Positions 9,003 through 17,762 of a stretch of 60,243 nt of DNA are shown piece after piece (positions within the stretch are counted from its first letter, which is position 1; each line of letters opens with the position of its first letter). The translations under genes and the position numbers were made by a program. Under the pieces are notes generated by a model. It was not told where the DNA came from and searched no databases. It saw only the letters and a program-made list of their open reading frames with translations. The stretch is from NCBI GenBank assembly GCA_029865265.1, contig JAOUHG010000021.1, positions 1-60,243 of the forward strand. The letters run 5' to 3'. This DNA is from Candidatus Krumholzibacteriia bacterium (GTDB lineage: Bacteria > Krumholzibacteriota > Krumholzibacteriia > WVZY01 > JAKEHA01).

Positions 9003-9778
9003 CGGCGGGCCTCCGGATGATGCGGGTAGTGGCACTGCCAGCACACGTAAGGTTGGCCGTGTGTCTCGAGGTCGACGCGTGGTATCTCGGCACTGCTGTC
9101 CGCGTTGGTATCATGGCAGCCGCCGCAGAACTCACGCGCGGAAGGTTTTCCGGGCAGATACTGGCGCGGGCTCACCCGGTGCTCCTCGGGTGCGTCGTGA
9201 CAATCCGTGCACTCCAGGTACACGTGTGGCGACGACTCCTTGCTGCGCGCGATGGAGGCGTGGCACGCGTTGCACTCCTTGGGCGTCTCCGGCGGCACCG
9301 GATCGTGCGGGTCGTGGCACGTGATGCAAGGCTTGAGCGGGTTGTGCGAGACGGAGACGATCTGCGGAAAGCCCGTGGGCCGCGACTGCAGGTACTCGTG
9401 GCAGATGGGGCAGTAGCCACGATCGCGCGGTGCGGGCGGAACGCCGGAATCGGGGTCGTTGGCGTGGACCAACGCCGCGCCGTGGCAGATTTCGCACGCG
9501 AGGTCCTCGTGGTAACCCTGGGCCTTGGTGTCGACGACGTCGTCGTGACAGTCGTTGCACAGCGCGCGGCCCGCGTAGACCAGCGGGACGGCGGCCGCGT
9601 CATCGAGCGCCGATGCGCGGTAGTGTCCCATCCTGCCGAAGTCCGCCGGCACCAGCAGGCGCTTGACCGGCGCGAACACTACGATGATGACGGCCAGGAC
9701 GACCGCAAGCCGTTTGACCTGTTCGGGCAATCCCTTCCACAGACCGACGAGCCTCGATACCCAATCTTCCGCCGGCAT
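8999..9778 (-). CDS. Membrane-anchored octaheme cytochrome c
   Basis: A 259-aa multiheme cytochrome with eight CXXCH sites: CNDCH, CEICH, CPICH, CITCH, CNACH, CTDCH, CGGCH and CWQCH. One uncleaved N-terminal helix (LAVVLAVIIVVFAPV, about 24-38) would anchor it on the outer face of the inner membrane. No CX4CH or lysine-ligated CXXCK site of nitrite or hydroxylamine enzymes is present, so it looks like an electron carrier rather than a catalytic subunit. The ATG at 9778 follows AGGAAAGG; an upstream in-frame start at 9838 is less likely. It is the first gene of the cytochrome/Fe-S/NrfD operon, as in Hmc/Tmc/Qrc-like complexes, but the 8-heme arrangement with no molybdopterin subunit is unusual. 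Confidence 0.9.
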   Translation of the reverse strand: MPAEDWVSRLVGLWKGLPEQVKRLAVVLAVIIVVFAPVKRLLVPADFGRMGHYRASALDDAAAVPLVYAGRALCNDCHDDVVDTKAQGYHEDLACEICHGAALVHANDPDSGVPPAPRDRGYCPICHEYLQSRPTGFPQIVSVSHNPLKPCITCHDPHDPVPPETPKECNACHASIARSKESSPHVYLECTDCHDAPEEHRVSPRQYLPGKPSAREFCGGCHDTNADSSAEIPRVDLETHGQPYVCWQCHYPHHPEARR

Positions 9779-9970
9779 GATCGGCGCCTTTCCTGCGGCC
9801 TTTCCGGAGATGAAACCGCAGCGGCTCCCCGCTGTCAATGTGGAATTGTGGATCGTCTACTCCGCTGTTCTCGCCGGGGCGGGAAGTATTCACCGCGTGG
9901 CCCGGGGAGCCGGACTCATTCCGTCCACCAGCTGACTGAACAGGGGGGTACGCCTTTGGTCCCCCTTGCC

Positions 9971-10075
9971 CGCGTGCACGCCAGCCGGAAGGTCCTCGTT
10001 CACCAGGCTCCGCACCAGCCGGCCGGTGACGTCGTAGACGGCCATTCGCACCGTCGCCGGAGCCACCAGCGTGAA
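9971..10075 (-). pseudogene. Orphan fragment of a FlgD-type sorting domain
   Basis: In a gap of about 350 bp between mocA and the octaheme gene, the minus strand encodes an unmistakable piece of the window's sorting domain: FTLVAPATVRMAVYDVTGRL then VRSLVNEDLPAGVHAG. It lacks the preceding NPFNP strand and the following WDG...SGVY.YR and basic tail, and nothing resembling a carrier protein lies upstream. It is best read as a relic of a deleted secreted-protein gene. An open frame runs through it (9890-10210), but the flanks have no recognisable protein character. Confidence 0.7.
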
Positions 10076-10127
10076 ATTGTGGCCCTGGCCCTGCGCCTGG
10101 CCGACCACCTGATGGCCGGGGGGTTCG

Positions 10128-10730
10128 TCAGGGGAGGATGAACGACTCGGCGCGCGCCAGGTCTTCGGGCGTGTCGATGTCGAGATAGTTACAGGGCTCG
10201 CCGGCCTCAACCGCGGTCACCTGGTCGCGGAACCTCTCGAAAATGACGCCCCCGCCAGCGCCGTCGCCGAGCGCGAGGAAGTCGTCGAAGCGTTCGGCGG
10301 GAATCACCCGCGGGTGGCGCCATACGCCTGCGCACAGCGGCACGGTGAGTTGCCCGGTTGCGCGATGCGCATCGAGGACCGCGTCGGTGATTGCCGGGGC
10401 CACCAGCGGCATGTCAGCCAGGAAGACAGCGGCCGCGCTGGCGTCACCGGGAAGAACGCGCAGGCCCGCCTTGAGCGAGGTGATGTGCCCGCGTACGGCG
10501 TCCGGATTGTGCACAACGGACACGCGCGCTTCGTGCGCGAAGGCGCCGCGAACCGCGGCCTCCACGCCACTACCCGCATCACCCACCACAACGACCACCG
10601 CATCCAGCGACGCCGCGAGACAATTGGCCAGTGTCCGCAGAATGACGGGTTGCCCGCCCAGCGGCCGCAGCAGCTTGTCGGACCCGAAGCGTTCACCACG
10701 CCCGGCTGCGAGCACCACGCCGATGATCAC
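10128..10730 (-). CDS. mocA: Molybdenum cofactor cytidylyltransferase (MocA-type NTP transferase)
   Basis: A 200-aa MobA-like nucleotidyltransferase. The N-terminal signature GVVLAAGRGERFGSDKLLRP is the NTP-binding loop with the conserved Lys, and FLADMPLVAP carries the metal-binding Asp. MocA makes molybdopterin cytosine dinucleotide, the cofactor form used by xanthine-dehydrogenase-family enzymes, which fits its place as last gene of the hydroxylase operon. The GTG start at 10730 overlaps the xdhC stop (GTGA); the long upstream open extension overlaps xdhC and is not credible. MobA (guanylyl) is the alternative, but MCD synthesis is the better guess here. Confidence 0.85.
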   Translation of the reverse strand: MIIGVVLAAGRGERFGSDKLLRPLGGQPVILRTLANCLAASLDAVVVVVGDAGSGVEAAVRGAFAHEARVSVVHNPDAVRGHITSLKAGLRVLPGDASAAAVFLADMPLVAPAITDAVLDAHRATGQLTVPLCAGVWRHPRVIPAERFDDFLALGDGAGGGVIFERFRDQVTAVEAGEPCNYLDIDTPEDLARAESFILP

Positions 10731-11629
10731 GCGCGCAACGTCCCGATGATCTCGGCCAGGATGGCCACCGCGATCTCCGCGTCGGTCTGCGCACCGATGT
10801 CGAGTCCGACCGGGGAATGAACGCTTGAGAGCGCGTTCGCGGATACGCCTTCTGCGGCCAGTGCCGCGAACATGCGGTCGCGCCGGCTGCGCGAACTCAG
10901 CACGCCGACGTAGCGGCACCCGGCGCCCAGGCAGTCGCGCAGCGCCGCGAGATCACGCTGGAAGCTGTGCGACATGAGCACCACGCACGCATCCGGCGGC
11001 GGCGAGAACCCCCGGGTTTGAATCTCGATGCCGGGCATGCTGCGGAACAGGTCCAGGAATGCGGGGCGCCAGTCCGCCAGGTGCACCACGAAATCCATGT
11101 CGGCGGCAAGCGCTGCGATACGGCGGGCGAGCGGCGTGGCGCCAAAGAGCACCAGCGGTGTCAGGGGTGCGATTCTCTCGATATGAAGGGACTCACCCGG
11201 CCGCGGCGTCCCGGTCTCCACGCGCAGGTCGCCGGTTTCGGTGTCGTGCACCAGGAATACCGCCGGCCCCGACTTCAGGTGCGCGCCCAGCTGCGCGTAG
11301 GTACGTTTGTGCGCCGGTCCGATCGGTTCCAGCAGCAGTGTCAGCGTGCCACCGCAGCCGGTGCCGCTGCCCATGAGTTCGTCCATGGCGCCGGTGGTGT
11401 CGATGGTGACGGTGAGGGGCTTTTCCGACGCACGCGCCTCGTCGGCGCGCGCGATGATCTCCTGGTCCGCGCACAGCGCGCCGAGGTTGCCGTGCACGGG
11501 TTCGATACCGCCGGGCGCGTACAGCGCCTGCTGGCCGGTCTTCTTGTAGGTGTGGCCGCTGGCGCCGATGATGGTCGCCAGAACGCCGTCTCTGGTGCGC
11601 AGGATGCTATCGAGCAGAGAGAAATTCAT
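10727..11629 (-). CDS. XdhC/CoxI-family molybdenum cofactor insertion chaperone
   Basis: A 300-aa member of the XdhC family. XdhC proteins bind sulfurated molybdenum cofactor and hand it to xanthine-dehydrogenase-type apoenzymes. Two domains are seen: an N-terminal XdhC_CoxI domain with the loop GSGTGCGGTLTLLLEP (about 107-122), and a C-terminal Rossmann-like domain beginning LVLFGATPLARRIAALAADM (about 159-178). The start overlaps the end of the FAD-subunit gene by 23 nt, and the stop overlaps mocA, so it is translationally coupled on both sides. Confidence 0.87.
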   Translation of the reverse strand: MNFSLLDSILRTRDGVLATIIGASGHTYKKTGQQALYAPGGIEPVHGNLGALCADQEIIARADEARASEKPLTVTIDTTGAMDELMGSGTGCGGTLTLLLEPIGPAHKRTYAQLGAHLKSGPAVFLVHDTETGDLRVETGTPRPGESLHIERIAPLTPLVLFGATPLARRIAALAADMDFVVHLADWRPAFLDLFRSMPGIEIQTRGFSPPPDACVVLMSHSFQRDLAALRDCLGAGCRYVGVLSSRSRRDRMFAALAAEGVSANALSSVHSPVGLDIGAQTDAEIAVAILAEIIGTLRA

Positions 11630-12548
11630 CGAAGATGCGCAGCAGGAAGTTTCGCGCGACGCTCTTGCGGTGCGCGGGTGGGAAGAAGAGGGTGTCCATG
11701 GGCTTGATGGCCGCGTAGACGGTGTCGGCGACGCCCTTGAGCTGGTCGCGCGCGACCTCCTGGCGGAACACCGGAATCGACGGCGCCACCGCCGTCACGG
11801 CCACCGAGACGCGCAGCGTTTCGCCGGCGCCGTCGATGCTCACCGCGACCCCCACCTCCGGGAAGTCGAACGAATCGCGGATACGTAACTTCCGGTAGCG
11901 CGAGAAGCGCTCCTTCGCCGGAACCTCCACGTGGGTGAGGATCTCACCCTTCATCTTGAAGGGGGCGATGCCGTCGTCGCTGTAGAGATCCTCCAGGCGC
12001 AGCGAGCGTGTTTCCCTGCCGCACAGCGTGACGCTGGCGCCCAGCACGATGAGCGCCGGCGCCAGGTCCGAGCACAGCGTGGCGAAGCAGCGGTTGCCCC
12101 CGCTGGCCACGCGGCACACGTCGGCGTCCTTCTTGAGACACGATCCGGTGGCCTCGCGCCAGAACGATCCGCGGTCGTAGTACCGGCAACGCGTATCCTG
12201 CAGCAGGTTTCCACCCACCGTGGCCATGCCGCGGATGATGGGTGTTGCCACCACGCCGGCAGCCTCGCGGAGCGCGGTGAGCCCGCCGATTTCGGGCGCG
12301 CGTTCCAGCTCGCACAGGCGCGTGAGCGCGCCGATGCGCACCACGTCTTTTTCGCGCGTGACGCCGGTGATGCCGTCCACGCCGGCCAGCGATACCACGG
12401 CCCCGGGTGAGAACTGCTCCCGCTTGAGTTTGGGAACCAGGTCCGAACCCCCGGCGATGACCATCGCGTGCCCGCGCGTGGCGAGCATCTCGGTTGCCTC
12501 CGCGAGCGTACGCGGCTGCAGCAGTTCAAACGGTTCGATTCTCAGCAT
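11607..12548 (-). CDS. Molybdenum hydroxylase FAD-binding subunit (CoxM/XdhB type)
   Basis: A 313-aa FAD subunit of a xanthine dehydrogenase-family enzyme. FAD-contact motifs include AGGSDLVPKLKRE (about 32-44) and the ATVGGNLLQDTRC loop (about 110-122), whose Asn-Leu and Cys region is typical of this family. It has a CO dehydrogenase flavoprotein C-terminal domain. It takes electrons from the 2Fe-2S subunit and passes them to NAD or another acceptor. It overlaps both the Mo subunit upstream and xdhC downstream by 23 nt. A Cys-containing stretch (TGSCLKKDADVCRVASGGNRC, about 131-151) resembles the insert that binds an extra [4Fe-4S] cluster in 4-hydroxybenzoyl-CoA reductase beta subunits; cluster ligation here is only suggested. 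Confidence 0.88.
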   Translation of the reverse strand: MLRIEPFELLQPRTLAEATEMLATRGHAMVIAGGSDLVPKLKREQFSPGAVVSLAGVDGITGVTREKDVVRIGALTRLCELERAPEIGGLTALREAAGVVATPIIRGMATVGGNLLQDTRCRYYDRGSFWREATGSCLKKDADVCRVASGGNRCFATLCSDLAPALIVLGASVTLCGRETRSLRLEDLYSDDGIAPFKMKGEILTHVEVPAKERFSRYRKLRIRDSFDFPEVGVAVSIDGAGETLRVSVAVTAVAPSIPVFRQEVARDQLKGVADTVYAAIKPMDTLFFPPAHRKSVARNFLLRIFDEFLSAR

Positions 12549-14916
12549 GCTCCGGAACCTCCACCCGGACCGGTTCAGGGAAGGGGAAATCGATCACGCT
12601 GCGCGGGCCCACCCGCTGCGACTTGCGCTCCAGCGCGCGCAGCACCTTGTCGGGTGTCACCGGGATCTCGTCGAAGCGCACGCCGATGGCGTCGTACACC
12701 GCGTTCACCAGTGCGGGCGGCACCGGCAGCAGCGGACCCTGCCCAACCTCCTTGGCCCCGAAGGGCCCTTCCGCGTCGCCATCCTCTATAAGGAAGGTCT
12801 CGATCTCCGGCGTTTCCATCATGGTGGGCGTCTTGTAGTCCAAGAGCCCCGCGTTGCGCAGGAGCCCCTCGCGCGTGAACGCCATCTCCTCCATGAGCGC
12901 CTCGCCCAGTCCCATGTACACGCCGCCCTCCACCTGTCCCTCCACGTTGACGCGGCTGATACATTTCCCGATGTCGTGCGCGATCCACACCTTCACCGGG
13001 TACACGCGCCCGGTGTCGGTATCGACGCGAACCTGGATGGCGCAGGCGGTGTAGCTGTACGCGGGCGACGGTCCCACGCCCGCACCCTTGAAGTCGCCGT
13101 ACTGCGGCCGCGGCGTGTAGCTGCCGGTGAAGGAGAGCATGCCCTGCGCGGTCTCCGCGTGCTTGATGGCCTCCTCCAGGCTGATCGATCGCGACGGATC
13201 GGACTTCACGAACACACGCCGCTCCGCGAAGCCCAGTTCGCCCGCTTCCGCTTCGAGGGCGCGCGCCGCGGCTTCCGCCAGCGCGTCGCGCAGCCGCTCC
13301 GCCGCCTGGCGCGCGGCGTTGCCCATCATCATGGTGACACGGCTGGAGTAGCTGCCCAGGTCGGGCGGGACCGCGTCGCTGTCGCGCAGAACCAGGCTGA
13401 CTTCGCGCGGCGCGATGCCGAGCACCTCGGCCACGATCCACGCCAGCACCGTGTCCGCGCCCTGGCCGATCTCGGTGTGGCCCGAGTATGCGGAGATCTT
13501 GCCGGAGCGGTCCGCCTTGACCACCACCTCGGAGTGGGGCATCTCGTTCCAGTAAATGGGCAGTGCCGCGCCGGAGATGTAACAGCCCACCGCGATCCCG
13601 ATGCCCTCGCCGAAGGGCAGGGCGCCGTGCTTCGCGGCGTAGCCGGACGCGTCGACCACCCGACGCAGGCACTCGTCGAGCGCGCACGACGTGACACGCA
13701 GGTGGTTGACCGTGGTGGAGTGTGGCGCAATCAGGTTCTGGCGGCGCAACGCGTCAGCCGGCAAGCCGAGGTCCTCGGCCACGCGGTCCAGGTGGCACTC
13801 CAGCGCAAAACGCGGTTGCGGTGTTCCATGCCCGCGCTTGGGGCCGCAGGGCGGCTTGTTGGTGTAGAAGCGCACCACCTCGGCCTTGTAGGTGCCGAAG
13901 CGGTAGGTGGTGGGCTGCAGCGCGCCGTGGTAGTACGCGGCCGCCGTGCCGAAACTGCCGTAGGCGCCACCATCCAGGAACGCCTTGAAGTGCACCGCCG
14001 CGATGCGCCCGTCGCGGATACCGGTGCGGATCCACATGAGGGACGGATGGCGGCCGCGGTGGTTGTAGAACACCTCTTCGCGCGTGAGCGTGATCTTGAC
14101 CGGACGCCCGGTCATCATGGCGAACTTCGCCGCGCAGATGGTGTCGGGGAAGGGATCCAGCTTGCCGCCGAAGCCGCCGCCCACGTACGGCACCACCACC
14201 CGCAGCGCCCAGGGCGGGATGTCCAGTACCCGCGGGAGAATCTGCTGCAGGTAGTAGGGCGCCTGGTGGGAAACGTGCAGCGTCACGCGGCCGTCGGCGA
14301 AGTCGGCGAGCGTCGAATGCGTCTCCATGGGCAGGTGGGTGCTGCCCGCGTAGTAGAACATGTCCTCGCGCGTGTACTCGCTCTGCGCCAGTGCGGCGTC
14401 GACGTCGCCGAACTGCAGCGCCACCACACGGTGCGCATTGCCGGTGAACTTCTCCGACTCGTGCAGGCGTTCCGGCGCGGCGAACGCCTCTTCCACCGAG
14501 AGCATGTGCGGCAGCGGGCGGTAGGAAACGTCGATCAGTTCCAGCGCGCGCTGCGCGATGGCCTCGGTGTCGGCGCATACGGCGGCCACCGGTTCGCCCA
14601 CGTAGCGCACGCGCTCCACCGCGAGCGCGGTTTCGTCCTGATGCACGGGCAGGATGCCGTAGCGCACCGGGAGGTCGGCGCCGGTCAGGACGGCGTGCAC
14701 GCCCGGCAGCGCGCGCGCGCGGCTGGTGTCGATGTGCTGGATGGTGCCGTGCGCGATGGTGCTGCGCTTGAGCTTGCCGGCCAGCATGCCCGGCAGGTGC
14801 AGGTCGTCCGTGTACGTGGCGCGGCCGGAAACCTTGGCGAATGCCTCGACGCGCGGCCCGCGTCCACCCACGACGCTATGCGCCGTTTTCTTCCGCGATT
14901 CGTGCGCTTCGCTCAT
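12526..14916 (-). CDS. Molybdenum hydroxylase large (Mo-cofactor) subunit, xanthine dehydrogenase family
   Basis: A 796-aa catalytic subunit. It begins with the family's small a/b-hammerhead domain (PRVEAFAKVSGRATYTDDLH-LPGML) and contains the Mo-cofactor loops VGGGFGGKLDPF, PPCGPKRGHGTPQ and GPFGAKEVGQGPLLP. Compared with bovine xanthine oxidase, the Arg of RGFG is kept but the substrate-stacking Phe is His (RGHG), and the catalytic Glu of VGEP aligns with Gln (VGQG). The substrate may therefore not be a purine; acyl-CoA, aromatic or aldehyde substrates are open. The ATG at 14916 overlaps the 2Fe-2S gene by 41 nt; a GTG at 14871, just after that gene's stop, is an alternative. It forms an alpha-beta-gamma enzyme with its neighbours. 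Confidence 0.9.
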   Translation of the reverse strand: MSEAHESRKKTAHSVVGGRGPRVEAFAKVSGRATYTDDLHLPGMLAGKLKRSTIAHGTIQHIDTSRARALPGVHAVLTGADLPVRYGILPVHQDETALAVERVRYVGEPVAAVCADTEAIAQRALELIDVSYRPLPHMLSVEEAFAAPERLHESEKFTGNAHRVVALQFGDVDAALAQSEYTREDMFYYAGSTHLPMETHSTLADFADGRVTLHVSHQAPYYLQQILPRVLDIPPWALRVVVPYVGGGFGGKLDPFPDTICAAKFAMMTGRPVKITLTREEVFYNHRGRHPSLMWIRTGIRDGRIAAVHFKAFLDGGAYGSFGTAAAYYHGALQPTTYRFGTYKAEVVRFYTNKPPCGPKRGHGTPQPRFALECHLDRVAEDLGLPADALRRQNLIAPHSTTVNHLRVTSCALDECLRRVVDASGYAAKHGALPFGEGIGIAVGCYISGAALPIYWNEMPHSEVVVKADRSGKISAYSGHTEIGQGADTVLAWIVAEVLGIAPREVSLVLRDSDAVPPDLGSYSSRVTMMMGNAARQAAERLRDALAEAAARALEAEAGELGFAERRVFVKSDPSRSISLEEAIKHAETAQGMLSFTGSYTPRPQYGDFKGAGVGPSPAYSYTACAIQVRVDTDTGRVYPVKVWIAHDIGKCISRVNVEGQVEGGVYMGLGEALMEEMAFTREGLLRNAGLLDYKTPTMMETPEIETFLIEDGDAEGPFGAKEVGQGPLLPVPPALVNAVYDAIGVRFDEIPVTPDKVLRALERKSQRVGPRSVIDFPFPEPVRVEVPEHAENRTV

Positions 14917-15352
14917 AGGCCTCGAGGATCTTGGTGAACCCGGTGCACCGGCAGATGTTGCCGGACAGTTCGCGCCGCGGATCGATGGTCTCGCCGGCGG
15001 CGCGCCGGCCGAGGAGGTGGTGGAACATGACCGCCATGCCGGGTGTGCAGTAGCCGCACTGCGATGCCCCGGCTTCGGCGAATGCCTCGCGCAGCACCTC
15101 CGCGTGCGGACCGTCCAGCCCTTCCACCGTGGTGACCGATTTGCCATCGCACAACCGGGCGAGCGTGAGGCAGGAGAGAGCGGGAGCATCATCCAGCAAA
15201 ACGGTGCACGCGCCGCACTCGCCCTGCTCGCAGCCGAACTTGGTGCCGGTGAGGCGCAGGTCCTCCCGCAGCACCTCGAGCAGCGTGCGCTCCGCCGGCA
15301 CGAGGATCTCGCGCGGCGTGCCGTTCACGGTGACGGTGACGGTCCGTTTCAT
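14876..15352 (-). CDS. Molybdenum hydroxylase 2x[2Fe-2S] subunit (CoxS type)
   Basis: A 158-aa small subunit with the plant-ferredoxin-type cluster CEQGECGACTVLLDDAPALSC in its first half and the all-alpha cluster motifs CGYCTPGM and CRCTGF in the second. It shuttles electrons from the Mo site to the FAD subunit. The ATG at 15352 overlaps the stop of the preceding DRE-TIM enzyme gene (ATGA). Length and motif order are standard for the family. Confidence 0.94.
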   Translation of the reverse strand: MKRTVTVTVNGTPREILVPAERTLLEVLREDLRLTGTKFGCEQGECGACTVLLDDAPALSCLTLARLCDGKSVTTVEGLDGPHAEVLREAFAEAGASQCGYCTPGMAVMFHHLLGRRAAGETIDPRRELSGNICRCTGFTKILEAYERSARIAEENGA

Positions 15353-16578
15353 CAGTGCGGGCACCCCTGCAGTATGCCCAGTATCTCCTCTTCGGACAAG
15401 AGCCGCGGCGACTGTTTGGCCGCATCGAGGATGGCGCTCACCGCGTCGGGCCGCGCCGGGTAGCCGCGCGTCTCCAGCCAGTGGATAACGTTGGAGGACC
15501 CGCTCATGGGGCCGATTTCGATCACCTGGCTGCGGCCCACCCAGGCGGCGGGAACGCTGGAGTACACCCGGTCGGCCAGCCAGCCCTTCCCGATGCGCGT
15601 GGCCTTGAGCACCGCCGAGGCGTGCACGCCGGTGCTGGTGCGGAACGCGTCCGCGCCGACCACCGGGTGATTGTACGCCATGGGGATGCAGTATGTGCGC
15701 GACACCAGTTCGCAGTACTCGGACAGCCGGCTCAAGTCGTTGTCGATCACGCCCAGCATGCGCAGGTTGATGAGGAGCAGTTCCATGGGGGTGTTGCCGC
15801 TGCGTTCGCCGGTGCCCAGGGCGGTTCCGTGCGCGCGGTCGACGCCCGTCTCCAGCGCGACCAGGGCATTGATGAGTGCGAGGCCGCGGTCGTTGTGCCC
15901 GTGCCAGTCGATCTTCACGTCCTCTCCGCTCTCGCGCACCAGCTCGCGCGCCCAGCGCACCAGGGAGCGGGTGCCTTCGGGCGTGGCGTGCCCCACCGTG
16001 TCGGCCAGGCAGATGCGCCGCGCGCCGCACCCGATGGCGGCCAGGTAGAGCGCGCGCAGCACCGCGGGGTCCGCGCGCGTGGTGTCCTCGGTGACGAACA
16101 TCACCGGCAGATCGTGGTCCACTGCGAAGCGCACCGCCTTCTCGACCATGCGCACCATGTGGTCGACCTCCCATTTCTCCACCAGGCGCCGCACCGGGCT
16201 GGACCCGATGAAGAGCGAGGCCTCGACGGGGATGCCGGCCATCTGTGAGACGGTGGCGATGGGTTCGATGTCGGCCACCACCGTGCGCGCCGCGCAGTTG
16301 GCGTTGATGGGCAGGTGGTGGGTGGCGATCTCGCGGGCGATGGCCAGCGCGGACTCGAAGGTGGGCTTGCCCGCTCCGGGCAGGCCGATGTCCGCGGAGC
16401 GGATGCCGAGGCTCACCATGAGGTGGACCAGGGCGAGTTTGGCCTCGATGGGGGGGTCGGACACGGAGGCCGATTGCAGGCCGTCGCGCAGAGTCTCGTC
16501 GTCGAGGTCGACAATCCGGCGCGGCTGCGCCGGGGCGTCTCGCTCGTTCCAGTCGTAGATCAGATTGCGGTCGTCCAT
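15352..16578 (-). CDS. DRE-TIM metallolyase family enzyme (homocitrate/isopropylmalate synthase-like), substrate unknown
   Basis: A 408-aa enzyme of the 2-isopropylmalate synthase/homocitrate synthase/HMG-CoA lyase superfamily. The signature DDETLRDGLQSA (about 26-37) gives the catalytic Arg and metal-binding Asp; the second metal site DWHGHNDRGLALIN is near 225-238. It lacks the C-terminal LeuA regulatory domain and is about the size of homocitrate synthase. It is the first gene of the molybdenum hydroxylase operon, behind a strong promoter and a CGGAGG ribosome site, and overlaps the 2Fe-2S gene. A Claisen-type condensation or retro-reaction linked to the hydroxylase substrate is inferred; the real reaction is unknown. 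No leuB/C/D or lysine genes lie nearby. Confidence 0.82.
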   Translation of the reverse strand: MDDRNLIYDWNERDAPAQPRRIVDLDDETLRDGLQSASVSDPPIEAKLALVHLMVSLGIRSADIGLPGAGKPTFESALAIAREIATHHLPINANCAARTVVADIEPIATVSQMAGIPVEASLFIGSSPVRRLVEKWEVDHMVRMVEKAVRFAVDHDLPVMFVTEDTTRADPAVLRALYLAAIGCGARRICLADTVGHATPEGTRSLVRWARELVRESGEDVKIDWHGHNDRGLALINALVALETGVDRAHGTALGTGERSGNTPMELLLINLRMLGVIDNDLSRLSEYCELVSRTYCIPMAYNHPVVGADAFRTSTGVHASAVLKATRIGKGWLADRVYSSVPAAWVGRSQVIEIGPMSGSSNVIHWLETRGYPARPDAVSAILDAAKQSPRLLSEEEILGILQGCPH

Positions 16579-16736
16579 CTTGACCTCCGATTCGAGCAGA
16601 GCAGAACGGCGCGGCCTGACGGGAGGATTATAGAGGCGGGAGGTTGTTTAAGCCAACCAGATATTAATATCGTGATATATTGTGACCTGAGCATGTCCTT
16701 GAGCGCCCGGCGCTGCGTCGGCTACAGTAAGGGACC
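16579..16736. promoter_or_regulatory. Divergent control region of the molybdenum hydroxylase and MoCo operons
   Basis: Leftward promoter: TTGGCT (minus strand, 16651-16656), 18-bp spacer, perfect TATAAT (minus strand, 16627-16632). Rightward promoter: TTGAGC (16699-16704), 18-bp spacer, TACAGT (16723-16728), ending 8 nt before the moaA ATG. Between them lies a perfect palindrome GATATTAATATC (16660-16671) overlapping a second inverted repeat ATATC-gt-GATAT (16667-16678). This is the most AT-rich stretch in the neighbourhood. The palindromes are candidate operators for a shared regulator acting next to the leftward -35 box. No regulator gene is adjacent. Confidence 0.65.

Positions 16737-17762
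<1,026 letters not shown>

Noticed and set aside
12220-14937. A 905-codon open frame on the plus strand opposite the Mo subunit
   Set aside because: Same shadow composition (Arg/His/Ala), no ribosome site; the minus strand encodes a complete, motif-rich hydroxylase.
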